This document shows positions 11,993 through 23,530 of a stretch of 64,000 nucleotides of DNA, piece by piece. Origin of the DNA: Ciona intestinalis. Its lineage: Eukaryota; Chordata; Ascidiacea; Phlebobranchia; Cionidae. The number at the start of each line of letters is the position of its first letter. Positions within the stretch are counted from its first letter, which is position 1. The translations under genes and the position numbers were made by a program. The DNA lies in assembly GCF_000224145.3 (NCBI RefSeq), contig NW_004190369.2, forward strand, positions 124,001 through 188,000, given 5' to 3'. The notes beneath the pieces are model-generated. The model was not told the origin of the DNA, did no database searches, and worked only from the letters and a program-made list of their open reading frames with translations.

Positions 11993-13561
11993 TTAAAGTC
12001 TGTTTCGTTTTGAAATTGAAAATATCTCTTTTCCTTTAAGGCATATGAAGGAGATAATAAATGACAACCAACCAACGATTGGCATAACTACTACCAATAA
12101 AAGACACAAGTCTATACAGAACTTTTCAACCAGATCAAGTCCATTTCCATCTAGACAATTGGCACCTCGCATGCACAGGTAAATAACAATTGCCATCGAA
12201 TATACAGCACAGAATATACAGAGGAACGATCGTATCAGGATACCAATGTTTACATGGAATTCCGTGGTCGGTTCGTGTACTTTGGATTGCTGGGAAGCAA
12301 AAGACAGCATATCTGACAACGAATCGTCGTCTTCTGCTTTCCACGGTTTCTTCGGTGGATAGACTCGATGTGTAAGAACGTGTGGACGCTTTCGTTTGGA
12401 TAAGTTGCTTAAACGACTTCGTATAGATCTTGGTCTGAGATAAAAAGATGATCTGTTACTGAGACAATGCTGTTCCGGTATATCGTCGAACAGTCGGTCA
12501 AGATTATCCCTGATTGATTCAGATGACCTTGAATTGCTGGGATCTGTTGGAGTATTGCTTTGTACGCAGTATTGACTGTTGTTTTGGATTGAAGCATTTT
12601 GATTTACCACTTTCTCTTCATTTTCCAGCACAAGTGAAGAACCAATGGGAAACTGCAAAGATAAACTAGTTCCTGGTCTATTGTAAGAGTTTTGACGTGA
12701 ACTTGAACTGCCCAAGTTAACATTGGAGTTTGAAAAATGACCGAATTGTGTATTTCCACCATAGACATTCTGGTTTGTATTTCCACCATCCTCACAGGCA
12801 GTACTACTATGTTTCCACGAACCGTGAGCTGAGGGTGTAGGAAGATAGTTTGCTTTGATGGTGAAGACTCCAGGACGAGACGAAGATTGATTTTTTGATC
12901 TTGACTGTTTGTTGAGATTTCTTTGTATGTTTGAACCAGCAGCTGAAGGAGCTTGGTAGTGTTGATCTCTACCTACTTGTACATGTTCTTCTGTATTGCT
13001 AAGTCTGGATGTTACATTTACCTCTTTAAGTGTGAAAGCTGATGAGCCCGGTGTATTATTAATATCTGCTTGAACAGATGTTGATGCAACGTGTAAAGGG
13101 TAAGATATGACGGTGCTTTCAGATTTTTTTTCTGTAATTTCTCTCTTACTACCCTCGGATTCTAGACCATTATAAAAATCTAAACAAGCTAAAGCTTCTA
13201 TCGCTTTCTGTCTGCTTCTCGATTCAGCTATCTCTTTATAATAATAATCTGCATTAAAACTGGGTAAGCTTCCACTGACAGTTGACATTCTTTCTAAGTT
13301 CTCATCTAAACTACTGTCTTCAGACTTCTTAAACATACTTGGAAGAAATGCTTGTAAGATTCGCCCAAGCACAGACCTAACATCTTGCTCTTTCGCTTCC
13401 ACTTTGCTGTGATGTGGTAATGGTTCGTTTAACAGTTGATGGCTGATTTTAAAATCAGGGACAAATTCAAAGGAATCTTCATCAGAATGTGGAACTTCAT
13501 GGCTCAAAACCTCCATAGCATTAAGGAGGTCTGTTGAATTGGAATCTGAAATAGCTTCCAT
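11993..13561 (-). CDS. Unrecognised Ser/Asn-rich protein with two C-terminal membrane helices (5' end uncertain)
   Basis: A 522-codon uninterrupted frame that closes with a stop at 11993-11995. I do not recognise the family. The N-terminal ~350 residues are acidic and then Ser/Asn/Gln-rich and look disordered. Around 355-412 is a basic patch with RSIRSRLSNLSKRKRP. Two hydrophobic segments follow, at about 439-463 (GILIRSFLCIFCAVY) and 485-507 (LCLLLVVVMPIVGW), joined by a short loop, with a basic tail SKRNRL. This suggests a tail-anchored or hairpin membrane protein with a long cytosolic N-terminus. The frame stays open 5' of the first ATG as far as the gap at 13610, and tcaactacag just upstream resembles a splice acceptor. 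The true start may therefore lie in the gap, with this as the last exon. It is unlike its lectin neighbours. Confidence 0.7.
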   Translation of the reverse strand: MEAISDSNSTDLLNAMEVLSHEVPHSDEDSFEFVPDFKISHQLLNEPLPHHSKVEAKEQDVRSVLGRILQAFLPSMFKKSEDSSLDENLERMSTVSGSLPSFNADYYYKEIAESRSRQKAIEALACLDFYNGLESEGSKREITEKKSESTVISYPLHVASTSVQADINNTPGSSAFTLKEVNVTSRLSNTEEHVQVGRDQHYQAPSAAGSNIQRNLNKQSRSKNQSSSRPGVFTIKANYLPTPSAHGSWKHSSTACEDGGNTNQNVYGGNTQFGHFSNSNVNLGSSSSRQNSYNRPGTSLSLQFPIGSSLVLENEEKVVNQNASIQNNSQYCVQSNTPTDPSNSRSSESIRDNLDRLFDDIPEQHCLSNRSSFYLRPRSIRSRLSNLSKRKRPHVLTHRVYPPKKPWKAEDDDSLSDMLSFASQQSKVHEPTTEFHVNIGILIRSFLCIFCAVYSMAIVIYLCMRGANCLDGNGLDLVEKFCIDLCLLLVVVMPIVGWLSFIISFICLKGKEIFSISKRNRL

Positions 13562-13609
13562 CAGTTCAATGGTACTACCTGTAGTTGATGGTTGGGAAGG
13601 TGGGGGTAA

Positions 13610-14109
13610 NNNNNNNNNNNNNNNNNNNNNNNNNNNNNNNNNNNNNNNNNNNNNNNNNNNNNNNNNNNNNNNNNNNNNNNNNNNNNNNNNNNNNNNNNNN
13701 NNNNNNNNNNNNNNNNNNNNNNNNNNNNNNNNNNNNNNNNNNNNNNNNNNNNNNNNNNNNNNNNNNNNNNNNNNNNNNNNNNNNNNNNNNNNNNNNNNNN
13801 NNNNNNNNNNNNNNNNNNNNNNNNNNNNNNNNNNNNNNNNNNNNNNNNNNNNNNNNNNNNNNNNNNNNNNNNNNNNNNNNNNNNNNNNNNNNNNNNNNNN
13901 NNNNNNNNNNNNNNNNNNNNNNNNNNNNNNNNNNNNNNNNNNNNNNNNNNNNNNNNNNNNNNNNNNNNNNNNNNNNNNNNNNNNNNNNNNNNNNNNNNNN
14001 NNNNNNNNNNNNNNNNNNNNNNNNNNNNNNNNNNNNNNNNNNNNNNNNNNNNNNNNNNNNNNNNNNNNNNNNNNNNNNNNNNNNNNNNNNNNNNNNNNNN
14101 NNNNNNNNN
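13610..14109. other. Assembly gap (500 N)
   Basis: A round 500 N. It removes the 5' end of the minus-strand gene ending at 11993 and possibly 3' exons of lectin copy A. Confidence 0.9.
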
Positions 14110-16498
14110 CTTTACGATTCTACATGTTAAAATTTACTGGCTAAACCACAGTGTTATGCTCTCCCCCCTCCTCTTCATTCCAAGAGTAGACCTGTGTTAT
14201 TTCATAACAAAGATTTAGCTTGGTTGCCCTTCTTTGTAAACAGATTTGCGAAGACTAGTTCTTTGTTTTAGGAGATTTATTCATTTCTCATTATACATTA
14301 TAAGGTTTGTCAATTAAAGTGTGAAAGGGATTGTTTTAGGCAAAAGAAAGTGTTATTTTTAAATCTCACACCCTCCGGGCGCATTTGAAACCCTTATATT
14401 TTATGGCTGCACCACTGCTTTCAACTTTTGCAGGTAGTAAAATCTGGCTGATGCCGACAGGGCAAAAATATGCACTTTTTACGTTTGTGGTTGCGATAGG
14501 GGTAAATAGGTTTCACCCCCCCCAATAAAACCGAGTTTGCTAGCCGCTGCTTTTAAGATGTGTACAACGTACAAGTATTGAAGTATACATTGCATACATT
14601 GAGGTTTGAACATAGCATTGCTAATGCATGTTACAAAATATGCCGCGTTTGATGAAATTGTTCATTTCATTAGGACAAGTAAAAATTTCGTTGGGACAAG
14701 TAAACTAATGTATTAACTTGTCCTTTGGACAAGCACCTAAAACAGGTTAATGTAGAGCCCTGACGTGTATTGCGGTTAAAAAGACGTCTCGTTTCGTAAT
14801 TTCCAATAAAAATTATTTAATTAAAAAGCATTTATAACTTTTGCAGCCAGTGGTGCAACTAGCACGTTTAAAAGGAGTCTGTCATACAGATAAAAAACAA
14901 TGTTATCTCTGAAGCGAAATAAACGCTTTAGATATTGGTTTTGCACACTAATCTTTCTTTTCTACATTATGCGGTAAATTAGGGCCAATATTACATTATT
15001 TATACTTAATTAGAAACGTCTTTTTAATAAATAAAACATTGGTGTAAGTTTTACGCATGTCCATCGTGAATAATCTAACGATTAATTACGCCAGAATAAC
15101 TTTAATAAACCATTACAATTGTTACATTACAAACGAGATTGTTATAAAACAAATGTTTTATTCGCTTCCATACGATCTGTAGTTTGATTTNNNNNNNNNN
15201 NNNNNNNNNNNNNNNNNNNNNNNNNNNNNNNNNNNNNNNNTCAGGATGAATCCAAAATTGTGGTACTATAACAAAAATATAGAAACANATAGATCAATCT
15301 ATTCAAATTCCTTTTTTTACAATTGCACGGCAACACTTTACCCAATTGCAGCTGCTAACAAACATAAATTGTTTTCTTCATAATTATAACAAATATAATT
15401 TATGTATGTTATTCCTGAAATATAATAATGTTCAATATGTTTTGGGGATGGGCCGAATTAAATCCTAATATTCAGCGTTATTCGACGTATTATTATATAT
15501 TCCATCCAATCCGAATATGCATGGTTAATTCTGAATACTTTCTGTTGTGCACAAATAACCATACACACACACTAGTAAATGCAGAGTAATTTCTTGACCC
15601 CCTGGATATATTGTTAGGAATTTACTCTAGGAAAGTAACAAATCCCAGCGCCTGCGAATTGCCGAGTGCCTGGTGTTTCCTGGTATGATTTCGCAATTAA
15701 AAGCGAAAAAACATAAAACTATTTTATTTAAATATTACAAAATCTTCTGTAACAATTATAAATAAATTTAGTTTGTTTAAAAAACGTTTACACTAATTCT
15801 ACATTCTGCAACACTAACTCGTCATCTTGTGCAGCCTCTTTGATTGTGAACCAGGTGCGATTTTGATCACAGGCGGCTTCAGACTATAACCGAACGTGCT
15901 TTATGTAGAGCCTAATATAGAGTTTAACCTTTGATGGCTTGTGGCCAATAGTGGTCCGCTGTCTTTGTCTGCATTCTGCCAGCGTTGACTGACAGAATTT
16001 TAATTAATTTCTCGACACATTGGTTAGTTAGTTAAAAGTTCCTGTAAGGCAGAAATTGAATATGAAAATCGGTATTATGACGTAAATAATCAACAAGTGA
16101 ATCCCTAAGTAAACTGTGTAAATAATGACTTTATCATGCGTAGCATAGATTAATGTTGCTACCGCGGCCGAATGCAAGTGGTAAATTAAAAGTGCAGGTT
16201 GATTTACGCACATATTAATATGGAAACATGCGCATTACGCGACTGTGAAAGTTCAAGGCTGATTTAAAACCATATTTCCACTTGGCAAATTAAACAAACC
16301 TGGAGATATGTAATCGAGTGTGTGCGTTATTTTGTGTTAGTCAGGCGATGCTTTTATCAGGCGAGTTGTGTTTATACGCGGCCATTTTCTAAACAAAAAC
16401 TTGCGCACCCCTCCCCCCCTTTTTAAGTTCCTGGATACCCCCCTGATCCGTGGTATATCGATAAAAAATACATTTACAATGATTCTTTAAAAACTTAC

Positions 16499-16700
16499 GT
16501 GCGAGTTGCTCTTCTGTTGGTAGTGGAAAATCATGATTATGATACCATTGACGTGGCATAAATATTTGAGTGCCATCAGACCAATGAAATGACCTCAAAT
16601 CTTCATTAGTTCGGGCAAAATCCAACCACATACCATTGAAATCGTAGTATCCAGGATAATTATTCTGTTCTTTTGCCCGAAACCATATTGGTGAATATAC
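16499..16700 (-). CDS. Duplicate copy of a lectin CTLD3 exon
   Basis: 202 bp, with the same boundaries and nearly the same sequence as the exon at 17773-17974, encoding VYSPIWFRAKEQNN through MWLDFARTNEDLRSFHWSDG. It has the same AG acceptor and GT donor. It lies inside the duplicated block, so it is more likely an allelic copy than a second exon. Splicing both in series would also break the phase, since each is a 0-1 exon. Confidence 0.6.
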
Positions 16701-16782
16701 CTTTAAAATAAAAACTAATAGTATGACACAGCACCAGATAAAACATTATATTACAGAGGGTTCAGTGTCACAAAGCTCCATA

Positions 16783-16832
16783 NNNNNNNNNNNNNNNNNN
16801 NNNNNNNNNNNNNNNNNNNNNNNNNNNNNNNN
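16783..16832. other. Assembly gap (50 N) at the duplication junction
   Basis: A placeholder of 50 N exactly between the two near-identical copies, which supports an assembly origin for the duplication. Confidence 0.9.
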
Positions 16833-17772
16833 GCCGCTGCTTTTAAAGATGTGTACAACGTACAAGTATTGAAGTATACATTGCATACATTGAGGTTTGA
16901 ACATAGCATTGCTAATGCATGTTACAAAATATGCCGCGTTTGATGAAATTGTTCATTTCATTAGGACAAGTAAAAATTTCGTTGGGACAAGTAAACTAAT
17001 GTATTAACTTGTCCTTTGGACAAGCACCTAAAACAGGTTAATGTAGAGCCCTGACGTGTATTGCGGTTAAAAAGACGTCTCGTTTCGTAATTTCCAATAA
17101 AAATTATTTAATTAAAAAGCATTTATAACTTTTGCAGCCAGTGGTGCAACTAGCACGTTTAAAAGGAGTCTGTCATACAGATAAAAAACAATGTTATCTC
17201 TGAAGCGAAATAAACGCTTTAGATATTGGTTTTGCACACTAATCTTTCTTTTCTACATTATGCGGTAAATTAGGGCCAATATTACATTATTTATACTTAA
17301 TTAGAAACGTCTTTTTAATAAATAAAACATTGGTGTAAGTTTTACGCATGTCCATCGTGAATAATCTAACGATTAATTACGCCAGAATAACTTTAATAAA
17401 CCATTACAATTGTTACATTACAAACGAGATTGTTATAAAACAAATGTTTTATTCGCTTCCATACGATCTGTAGTTTGATTTACGCACATATTAATATGGA
17501 AACATGCGCATTACGGACTGTGAAAGTTCAAGGCTGAATTAAAACCATATTTCCACTTGGCAAATTAAACGAACCTGGAGATATGTAATCGAGTGTGTGC
17601 GTTATTTTGTGTTAGTCAGGCGATGCTTTTATCAGGCGAGTTGTGTTTATACGCGGCCATTTTCTAAACAAAAACTTGCGCACCCCCCTCCCCTTTTTAA
17701 GTTCCTGGATACCCCCCTGATCCGTGGTATATCGATGAAAAATACATTTACAATGATTCTTTAAAAACTTAC

Positions 17773-18591
17773 GTGCGAGTTGCTCTTCTGTTGGTAGTGG
17801 AAAATCATGATTATGATACCATTGACGTGGCATAAATATTTGAGTGCCATCAGACCAATGAAATGACCTCAAATCTTCATTAGTTCGGGCAAAATCCAAC
17901 CACATACCATTGAAATCGTAGTATCCAGGATAATTATTCTGTTCTTTTGCCCGAAACCATATTGGTGAATATACCTTTAAAATAAAAACTAATAGTATGA
18001 CACAGCACCAGATAAAACATTATATTACAGAGGGTTCAGTGTCACAAAGCTCCATAAAGTTCAACAACAAGATAAGAGGTTATATATGTGGAGAAAATAG
18101 TCATATTTAAGGAATAGTATTTTTTATATTGACAGAAATTCACTAAATCATGTTTCAACTACTACTATGCATTACTTCAGTATACATATTTTTTTGTAAC
18201 AGTTAGCACAGTAATACCCTTTTTTATATTTCCTTTTAGACTTAATGCAACTAACTACAGTCATTTTAAATGTCTATTCTATGATTTGCAGCCTTTGAAA
18301 CAAACGTAAACATATAACATACATTTAATATCTAATAGAAAATAATGTCTCACATTCAAGCTGTAAGTTCATAATAAAACTAAACTTAACTTACCTTTAA
18401 CAACGCGATAAGTCTATCATGCTCACTTTTATGCAGTAAATAGGGAAAGTGTGAACCTGTGAGTGCACAATGATCTATGGCTTCCTGGCGGTTGTACCAA
18501 GGCTCAGTGGCAAAATAAAAAAAATGCCAACGCTCCGTTAGAGTGGTAAAGTTATACGTATACAATGGAAGTTCTCCACCTACAGTCATGT
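17773..18591 (-). CDS. C-type lectin-like gene copy A, CTLD3 (incomplete)
   Basis: Two minus-strand exons, 18591-18395 and 17974-17773, in frame with the upstream exons of copy A (phase 1 in, phase 0 between, phase 1 out). They encode a CTLD N-terminal half, RWHFFYFATEPWYNRQEAI, then DHCALTGSHFPYLL with the first conserved cysteine. The core MWLDFARTNEDLRSFHWSDG follows, equivalent to the WIGL...W.DG segment of the fold. The C-terminal half with the last two cysteines is missing; it may lie in the neighbouring gaps or be lost. It could instead be a separate gene, but the matching phase favours one multi-CTLD protein. Confidence 0.62.
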
Positions 18592-18706
18592 CTACGACAA
18601 AAAAATAAAGCTTAACACTTAAGAAGAGTATCAATTTAAAACGTTGTGATGTTTTTCGAGGGTATCAATTTAAAACGTTGTTAAGTTTTTCGAGGTATCA
18701 TATTGC

Positions 18707-18828
18707 GAATTGCCTAAAAATGATTAAGAAGTGTTTTTAATAAAACACACGATTCGTATAAACATTAGAATTGCCTAAAAATGATTAACAAGTGTTTTTA
18801 ATAAAACACACGATTCGTATAAACATTA
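18707..18828. repeat. 61-bp tandem duplication
   Basis: Two adjacent 61-bp units beginning gaattgcctaaaaatgatta that differ at about one base (aagaag/aacaag). Just upstream, tatcaatttaaaacgttg also appears twice. Confidence 0.85.
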
Positions 18829-19227
18829 GATCTATGTATGGATCAACAGCATTTTAAGTTTTTCGAGGTATCATTATTGTTCATATGCATACTGTATGAT
18901 CAACGTTTTTTGACGTACGAGTTAGTGACTGCTTGATTTCACCAGTTACAAAACCATATGGACAATAGGCAACAAGGATTGGTTAATTAATAGTCGCCGT
19001 TATCATAGGCGTAAAGTTTACTAAACGTTAGGGTTGCAAAAACCAGAAAAAAAAGGAAGTCTTTGCAACCCTTTGTTTTCGGTTTGCAACCGTTTAAATA
19101 TGTGCTTTTTAAACGCTCATACAAACGTAAACGTATTCAGAAATACTTAGGGATGAGACAAATTAAAATTACGCTGGTTCGGCGAGTCCGTGTAATGAAA
19201 AACGGTCAAATCCGATTGCCCGGCCAG

Positions 19228-19676
19228 TAGGGATGCACATTACAGAATTTCGATTCCTTGAGATTCGAATCCTTTTGTATTCGAATCTAATTACGGGATT
19301 CGGTATTCTGTTTAATGACGTCGTTACACGTCATCTCATATACTATATTAACAATTTTTGAAACTTATTAATTTTGAAAAAAAATATTTTTGTGTTTGTG
19401 GGACTTTCGAGAGTAAACGTTTCGTAACGTCTTTTCATAGCCTGCTATACGTTTCATGACGCAAAAACTACTCAATAGTACAATTTTTGATCATTTTACA
19501 ACTCAAGATCCAACAAGGCTGTTATGAAAGGGTCAATAAACTGACTTTTGTGGGTAAAATTTTTTTTTTCTATAAATATAAAAAGATTCGAAATTCTAGA
19601 TTCGGAATTCTAGATTCGAATTAAAGTATTCTAGGATATCCTAGAATACCTAATTATTCTGTAATGTGCATCCCTA
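19228..19676. mobile_element. hAT-type MITE, 449 bp, with perfect 8-bp target duplication
   Basis: Terminal inverted repeat tagggatgcacattacagaa at the left and its complement ending gtgcatcccta at the right. It is flanked by ccggccag at 19220-19227 and 19677-19684. The TAGGGATGCAC terminus and 8-bp duplication are typical of hAT transposons. The interior is AT-rich with attcgaat motifs and no transposase. It sits between CTLD2 and CTLD3 exons of lectin copy A. Confidence 0.88.
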
Positions 19677-20445
19677 CCGGCCAGTGACGTCACAGTTGCT
19701 ATGTCGCATGCGCCTTTCGTCAAGCCCACACGAGTGTGCGGTTATCTTACAAACGAAGACCCGTCCATCGGAAAAAGTGGGTTTCTAGAACGAAATATCC
19801 CGGAAATAAACTACCTTAATCGTTTCCAACACTGCTTTATATTTATATACAATGTTTTCCTCAGCCAAGCAGCATATTTATTACGAATTAGTAAGGATTC
19901 ACACATGGATTCATTGCATCATAATAGCGGTTGTTTGAACCTGGCAATTGATTACGACATAATAGCAATTCACACGTTGATTATTGACTTCATAATAGCG
20001 ATTCACACATGAATTATTTAGCAAACAGGAGTTTAAATACCAGTTGAACGCATTTCTATCGTGAATGACGCATCGGTATTGACATATTTTAACGAACGTA
20101 AACGAAGTTTGTTCGCAGTAATAATGGCGTCTTCGTTTGGTCGAACATAATTCCTTACGCATTATTAGTCTGGAGAAAATCAAAGGGTTGCCAGGCAACC
20201 CTGCAACCCTGTAACTTTACGCCAGTGGCCGTTATTATTAACACTGCCATGGAACGTAAAGTATAACCATGTGTTGGCACGAATTATAAAAACTCGCTTA
20301 TGCCGTATTCTCCTAATTTCTGTAAAACAAATGACGTTATAATTATAAAAAACGTGGCAAAGTTTGGTGAACCTAACATGAAATTCTAAATGTTGTTGTT
20401 AATAGAAATGATGTTAAAACAAACACAGAAGGAATTGTCCCTTAC

Positions 20446-21548
20446 CTCCAAACTCTGGTGGCAAGTTAACAGATTCATAATCTGAAAATGCCCATTCATC
20501 TTTCTCATAAAAGTTTTGTGGGTTGGTTTGAAGTAATCCAATCCATACTGTAGAGTCAAAAGCCAAGAGGTGCATGCGTGCTTTTGTGTAGATAAAATCA
20601 TTCACAACCTTTGATTTTGGCATGGCTAAGCGGCCCCAGGTGTCTAAATATCTTCTTCATTAAATATATGCTTAACCAACATTTTTATTTAAAAAGTACC
20701 TTTGCAAAAATCTGAAGCCTCTGTATACCTTGCACGTTCTTTAAAGAAAAGATAAGTCTTACCATCCAATACTTCCTCATGTGTTGCTGTTATGCCTGAA
20801 TTCATCAAAATATTAGTTATTTTTAGGTAATAATTTTTAAATTAAGTTTTAAACTAAATAAATGTGTCTCTAAGTATTATTTACTTAACACAAAATAAAA
20901 ATTACCTGAAGACTCATCACAGTTTCTGGAATCCTCCTTGAAAATAACATTGCACCTGCACACTTTGTTAATGCAATCTTGAAAAGCAGGGCAGCTGACA
21001 GGGCAGTCAAGTGCTGGGATGTCTAAACATACAATAAAATAAAATGTGTATAATCTTTGATATCAGGCAAATAAAAAGACATGACATTTTATTTTTTATT
21101 TGCCAGACAGACCCTTCCCAGACAGAATCCAAACATTATTAATAAATTAAGTTTGAATTTACTATTTGTAAATAATTGAGATTGCAAACAAATCATGAAC
21201 GATTAAATATGGAGTTGAAAATGTGGTGTAATTTGCAGAGGTCACACCGATATATAAAAAGTTCGTGCGAAGCGACATGCGTCTTACTTGAGCTTTACAT
21301 GTGACCATAGTTTGACCTTTACATTGGCCTGGTTTAGCCTTCACGTGCATTGAGTTTTAACACTTACATGCATCGTAGTTTGACCTTTACATAGGCCTAG
21401 TGTAGCCTGTACGTGCAAGGTAGTTTACCCTTTCATATCAGTATCAGTATGGGTAAAAGCTTAAAATATTACTATCGGTGGAAAAACATAAAGTACAAAC
21501 CAGTTCTTGTGCCCGTTGGACCAATATTAGGCTGATGTTGGCAAGTAG
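20446..21548 (-). CDS. C-type lectin-like gene copy A, linker, EGF-like module and CTLD2 (incomplete)
   Basis: Five minus-strand exons, 21548-21501, 21022-20906, 20786-20763, 20738-20700 and 20643-20446, all phase 1-1 and therefore interchangeable as modules. They encode a 16-codon linker (ATCQHQPNIGPTGTRT) and an EGF-like module (ALDCPVSCPAFQDC, CRCNVIFKEDSRNCDESS). Then comes the start of a second CTLD, with the ERARYTEASDFCK cysteine helix and the MHLLAFDSTVWIGLL core. The last exon ends in an acidic stretch and NLPPEFGG. The exon expected to carry the final disulfide was not found between 18595 and 20445, where a hAT MITE is inserted. The same half is also missing in copy B, so the truncation may predate the duplication. 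Confidence 0.72.
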
Positions 21549-21652
21549 CTGAAATGTAAAATAAATATGATAAAGATTATTGTATAGTAACAAATCGGAA
21601 CTTACTAACTTAATTATCAACAAAAACATAAAAACTGCAACAGGAAATGCAC

Positions 21653-22727
21653 CTTTTTGACAAATAAATGGTTTCCTTTCTGCACAGTTACTGACTAACC
21701 ACTGCCAAGAACTAGCTTTGTCAATGTTCACACAGTCTTTATTTTCATGTGATTGTGCTCCAACTGAAGAGTGGAAGTTAGTATAATCACCACTCTCTAA
21801 AGCCTCTCCTTTGTTCCATATAAATCTTCCTAAAGATAATCAGAAATAGGGGATTGATTGCCATGCATTGCAACCGAAATAAAAACTACATACCTTCGGT
21901 TATAGTATCATCTAAGCCAATCCAATAGGAAGAGTGGGCATTCCAGGTTAGGTTGCTTGTTATAGCATTACTCAGTGCATTTTGTACTGATGTACTTGTT
22001 ATCTATTAAAAAACTATAGAAGGTAAAGTACAAATGCACTACTATTTTTAAAAAAATAAATAAAAATGTCTCTGCTGCATTTACACCTAGCCCTACTAGT
22101 ACATAAAAACATTATGTTATACTTTCCCTTTATAACTTACACTGACTAACAGTAGCACAACAATATAAGCATTTTTAGAGATGCAAAAATAAATTACATA
22201 AATTTAGAAATCAATATGTAAGCTTTACTGCAATATTTTTAAATTCCTGAATACTCACTTATAATACATATTTTACTTCTATCTATCCATATAACAGCAT
22301 CTGTAAGCCAACGAAAATATTTGCCCTGCAGACTGGTGCGCACACATTCAAAAAACTAGTTGTCCCGATTAGTCTGATTTCACTTGTTACACACATAATA
22401 CTGTTATAATTCTTAATGTCTACGCTACTGAAAACAGCATTTTTTTACGTGGTTGCCAATAACACCCTATTGAACCTTATGGACATCACCCATACTAAAA
22501 ACTTTTAAACCTGCCAGAAACAGAATGTTACCGAGTAAAGCAGTAGTCCATCTAAATTTCTGCAGTAAGCTTCAGCATCATTAAAGTTTTTAAGATCAGT
22601 GACAACTTCATACATTATTCCATTAGCCAGCTTCACATCTGCAGTTTATTGTCATTAGAAAATGCGTAGTAAAATATAAAACATTAACATATTTACTTAC
22701 ATCCTTGGACATAGTGCTGCGTTGTAT
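21653..22727 (-). CDS. C-type lectin-like gene copy A, CTLD1
   Basis: Minus-strand exons 22727-22701, 22638-22532, 22002-21894 and 21829-21653 with consistent phases encode a complete CTLD. It has YEVVTDLKNFNDAEAYC at the first disulfide, NLDGLLLYS, the SYWIGLDD core, GRFIWNKGEALESGDYTNF, DCVNIDKASSWQW and NCAERKPFICQK at the last cysteines. The EPN/QPD and WND motifs needed for calcium-dependent sugar binding are replaced, so it is C-type lectin-like rather than a proven sugar binder. It follows the signal peptide, an unknown module and an EGF domain (25599-27035) across a large intron holding transposons. Confidence 0.8.
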
Positions 22728-22959
22728 CTGTATATAGGAAAAATAAATTTGACCTTTTTAATTTTAAATTAAAAGGAAATAAAAATATAAGATGCATAAA
22801 ACTGTTATCTTGCTGGCATAGTAAAATCTACTAATATTAACTTTTGCAACTAACTAATAAAACGAAACAATGTTTTACTTACAAAAATTTAATAACCATA
22901 ATGTGAATATCTTCGTGATCATTCCTTTATATGTCCCAGCTAAATAAAAATTGACGAAT

Positions 22960-23295
22960 TACTAAGCCCGATATTTTGTGTTCGAACTTCGAAGATAGAG
23001 TTAAAGTTCTTTTTTCTTTTTTTTATTTTAAAATAATCAGGCCAACCAATCAACGAGCGCGATCATTTTAAAAATAATGTCTGCGAAAGATCGGATAGGT
23101 GGAAGGCTCTAGTATTTCATCAGATAGGCGGCCAATTTGGTGCATGTTTTTTGGTTATTTGAAAGAACACTTGGACTTAATAATAAATTGAAACGGCTGT
23201 AAGGTCTAAAAAGATGCGAAATTTGTTTTCTGCATCGAAAAAGTCAAAAACGAAATTTAGAAGCGGTGAATTTGTAACCTTTAATATGGGTAATT

Positions 23296-23335
<40 letters not shown>

Positions 23336-23530
23336 CAAAGAATGTTTAATAAGGTACTGGGTACATACAAGCTATTTTACGCTTTTCCGCAAATAAAAAT
23401 CGCAAACGAAACCCAACAAGTTCGTTTAAATTCATTGCGAAAATCGCCGCTTTTGCTCGACTTAAAAACAAAATGGCGACAGTTGGACTACTCGGTGTTT
23501 CTACGAATCTGTATTTTTAAAAAGCTATAG
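22960..23530 (+). mobile_element. Fragment of the P-like element family
   Basis: The segment resembles 30890-31261, the right part of the P-like relic. Shared blocks include aagttcgtttaaattca, cgaaa.tcgccgcttttgct and the terminal agttggactactcggtgttt. It lacks the left end and is interrupted by a TA microsatellite at 23298-23334. Confidence 0.55.
23298..23334. repeat. (TA)n microsatellite
   Basis: An uninterrupted alternating TA run of about 36 bases within a transposon fragment. Confidence 0.9.

Larger units (their letters stand above)
14543..18056. repeat. Near-identical duplicated block in direct orientation, probably two haplotypes
   Basis: 14543-15190 matches 16833-17480, and ~16195-16782 matches ~17475-18056, almost base for base. 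The first copy has an extra ~950 bp (15241-16195) and a 50-N gap (15191-15240) at the joint. The second copy is continuous there. The two copies abut at another 50-N gap (16783-16832). They differ by scattered single bases and small indels (ttttaagatg/ttttaaagat; tacgcgactg/tacggactg). This pattern fits allelic sequences assembled in series, or a very recent tandem duplication. Confidence 0.8.

Noticed and set aside
13539..14144. Plus-strand 'open frames' of 181-201 codons
   Set aside because: They consist almost entirely of the 500-N gap.
15790..15895. Possible last exon of lectin copy A on the minus strand (SEAACDQNRTWFTIK, then a stop)
   Set aside because: The acceptor is weak, the entry phase (0) does not match the phase 1 required, and it carries only one CTLD-like cysteine context.
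23298..23334. Long TA run considered as a regulatory or structural element
   Set aside because: A simple microsatellite inside a transposon fragment; nothing indicates function.
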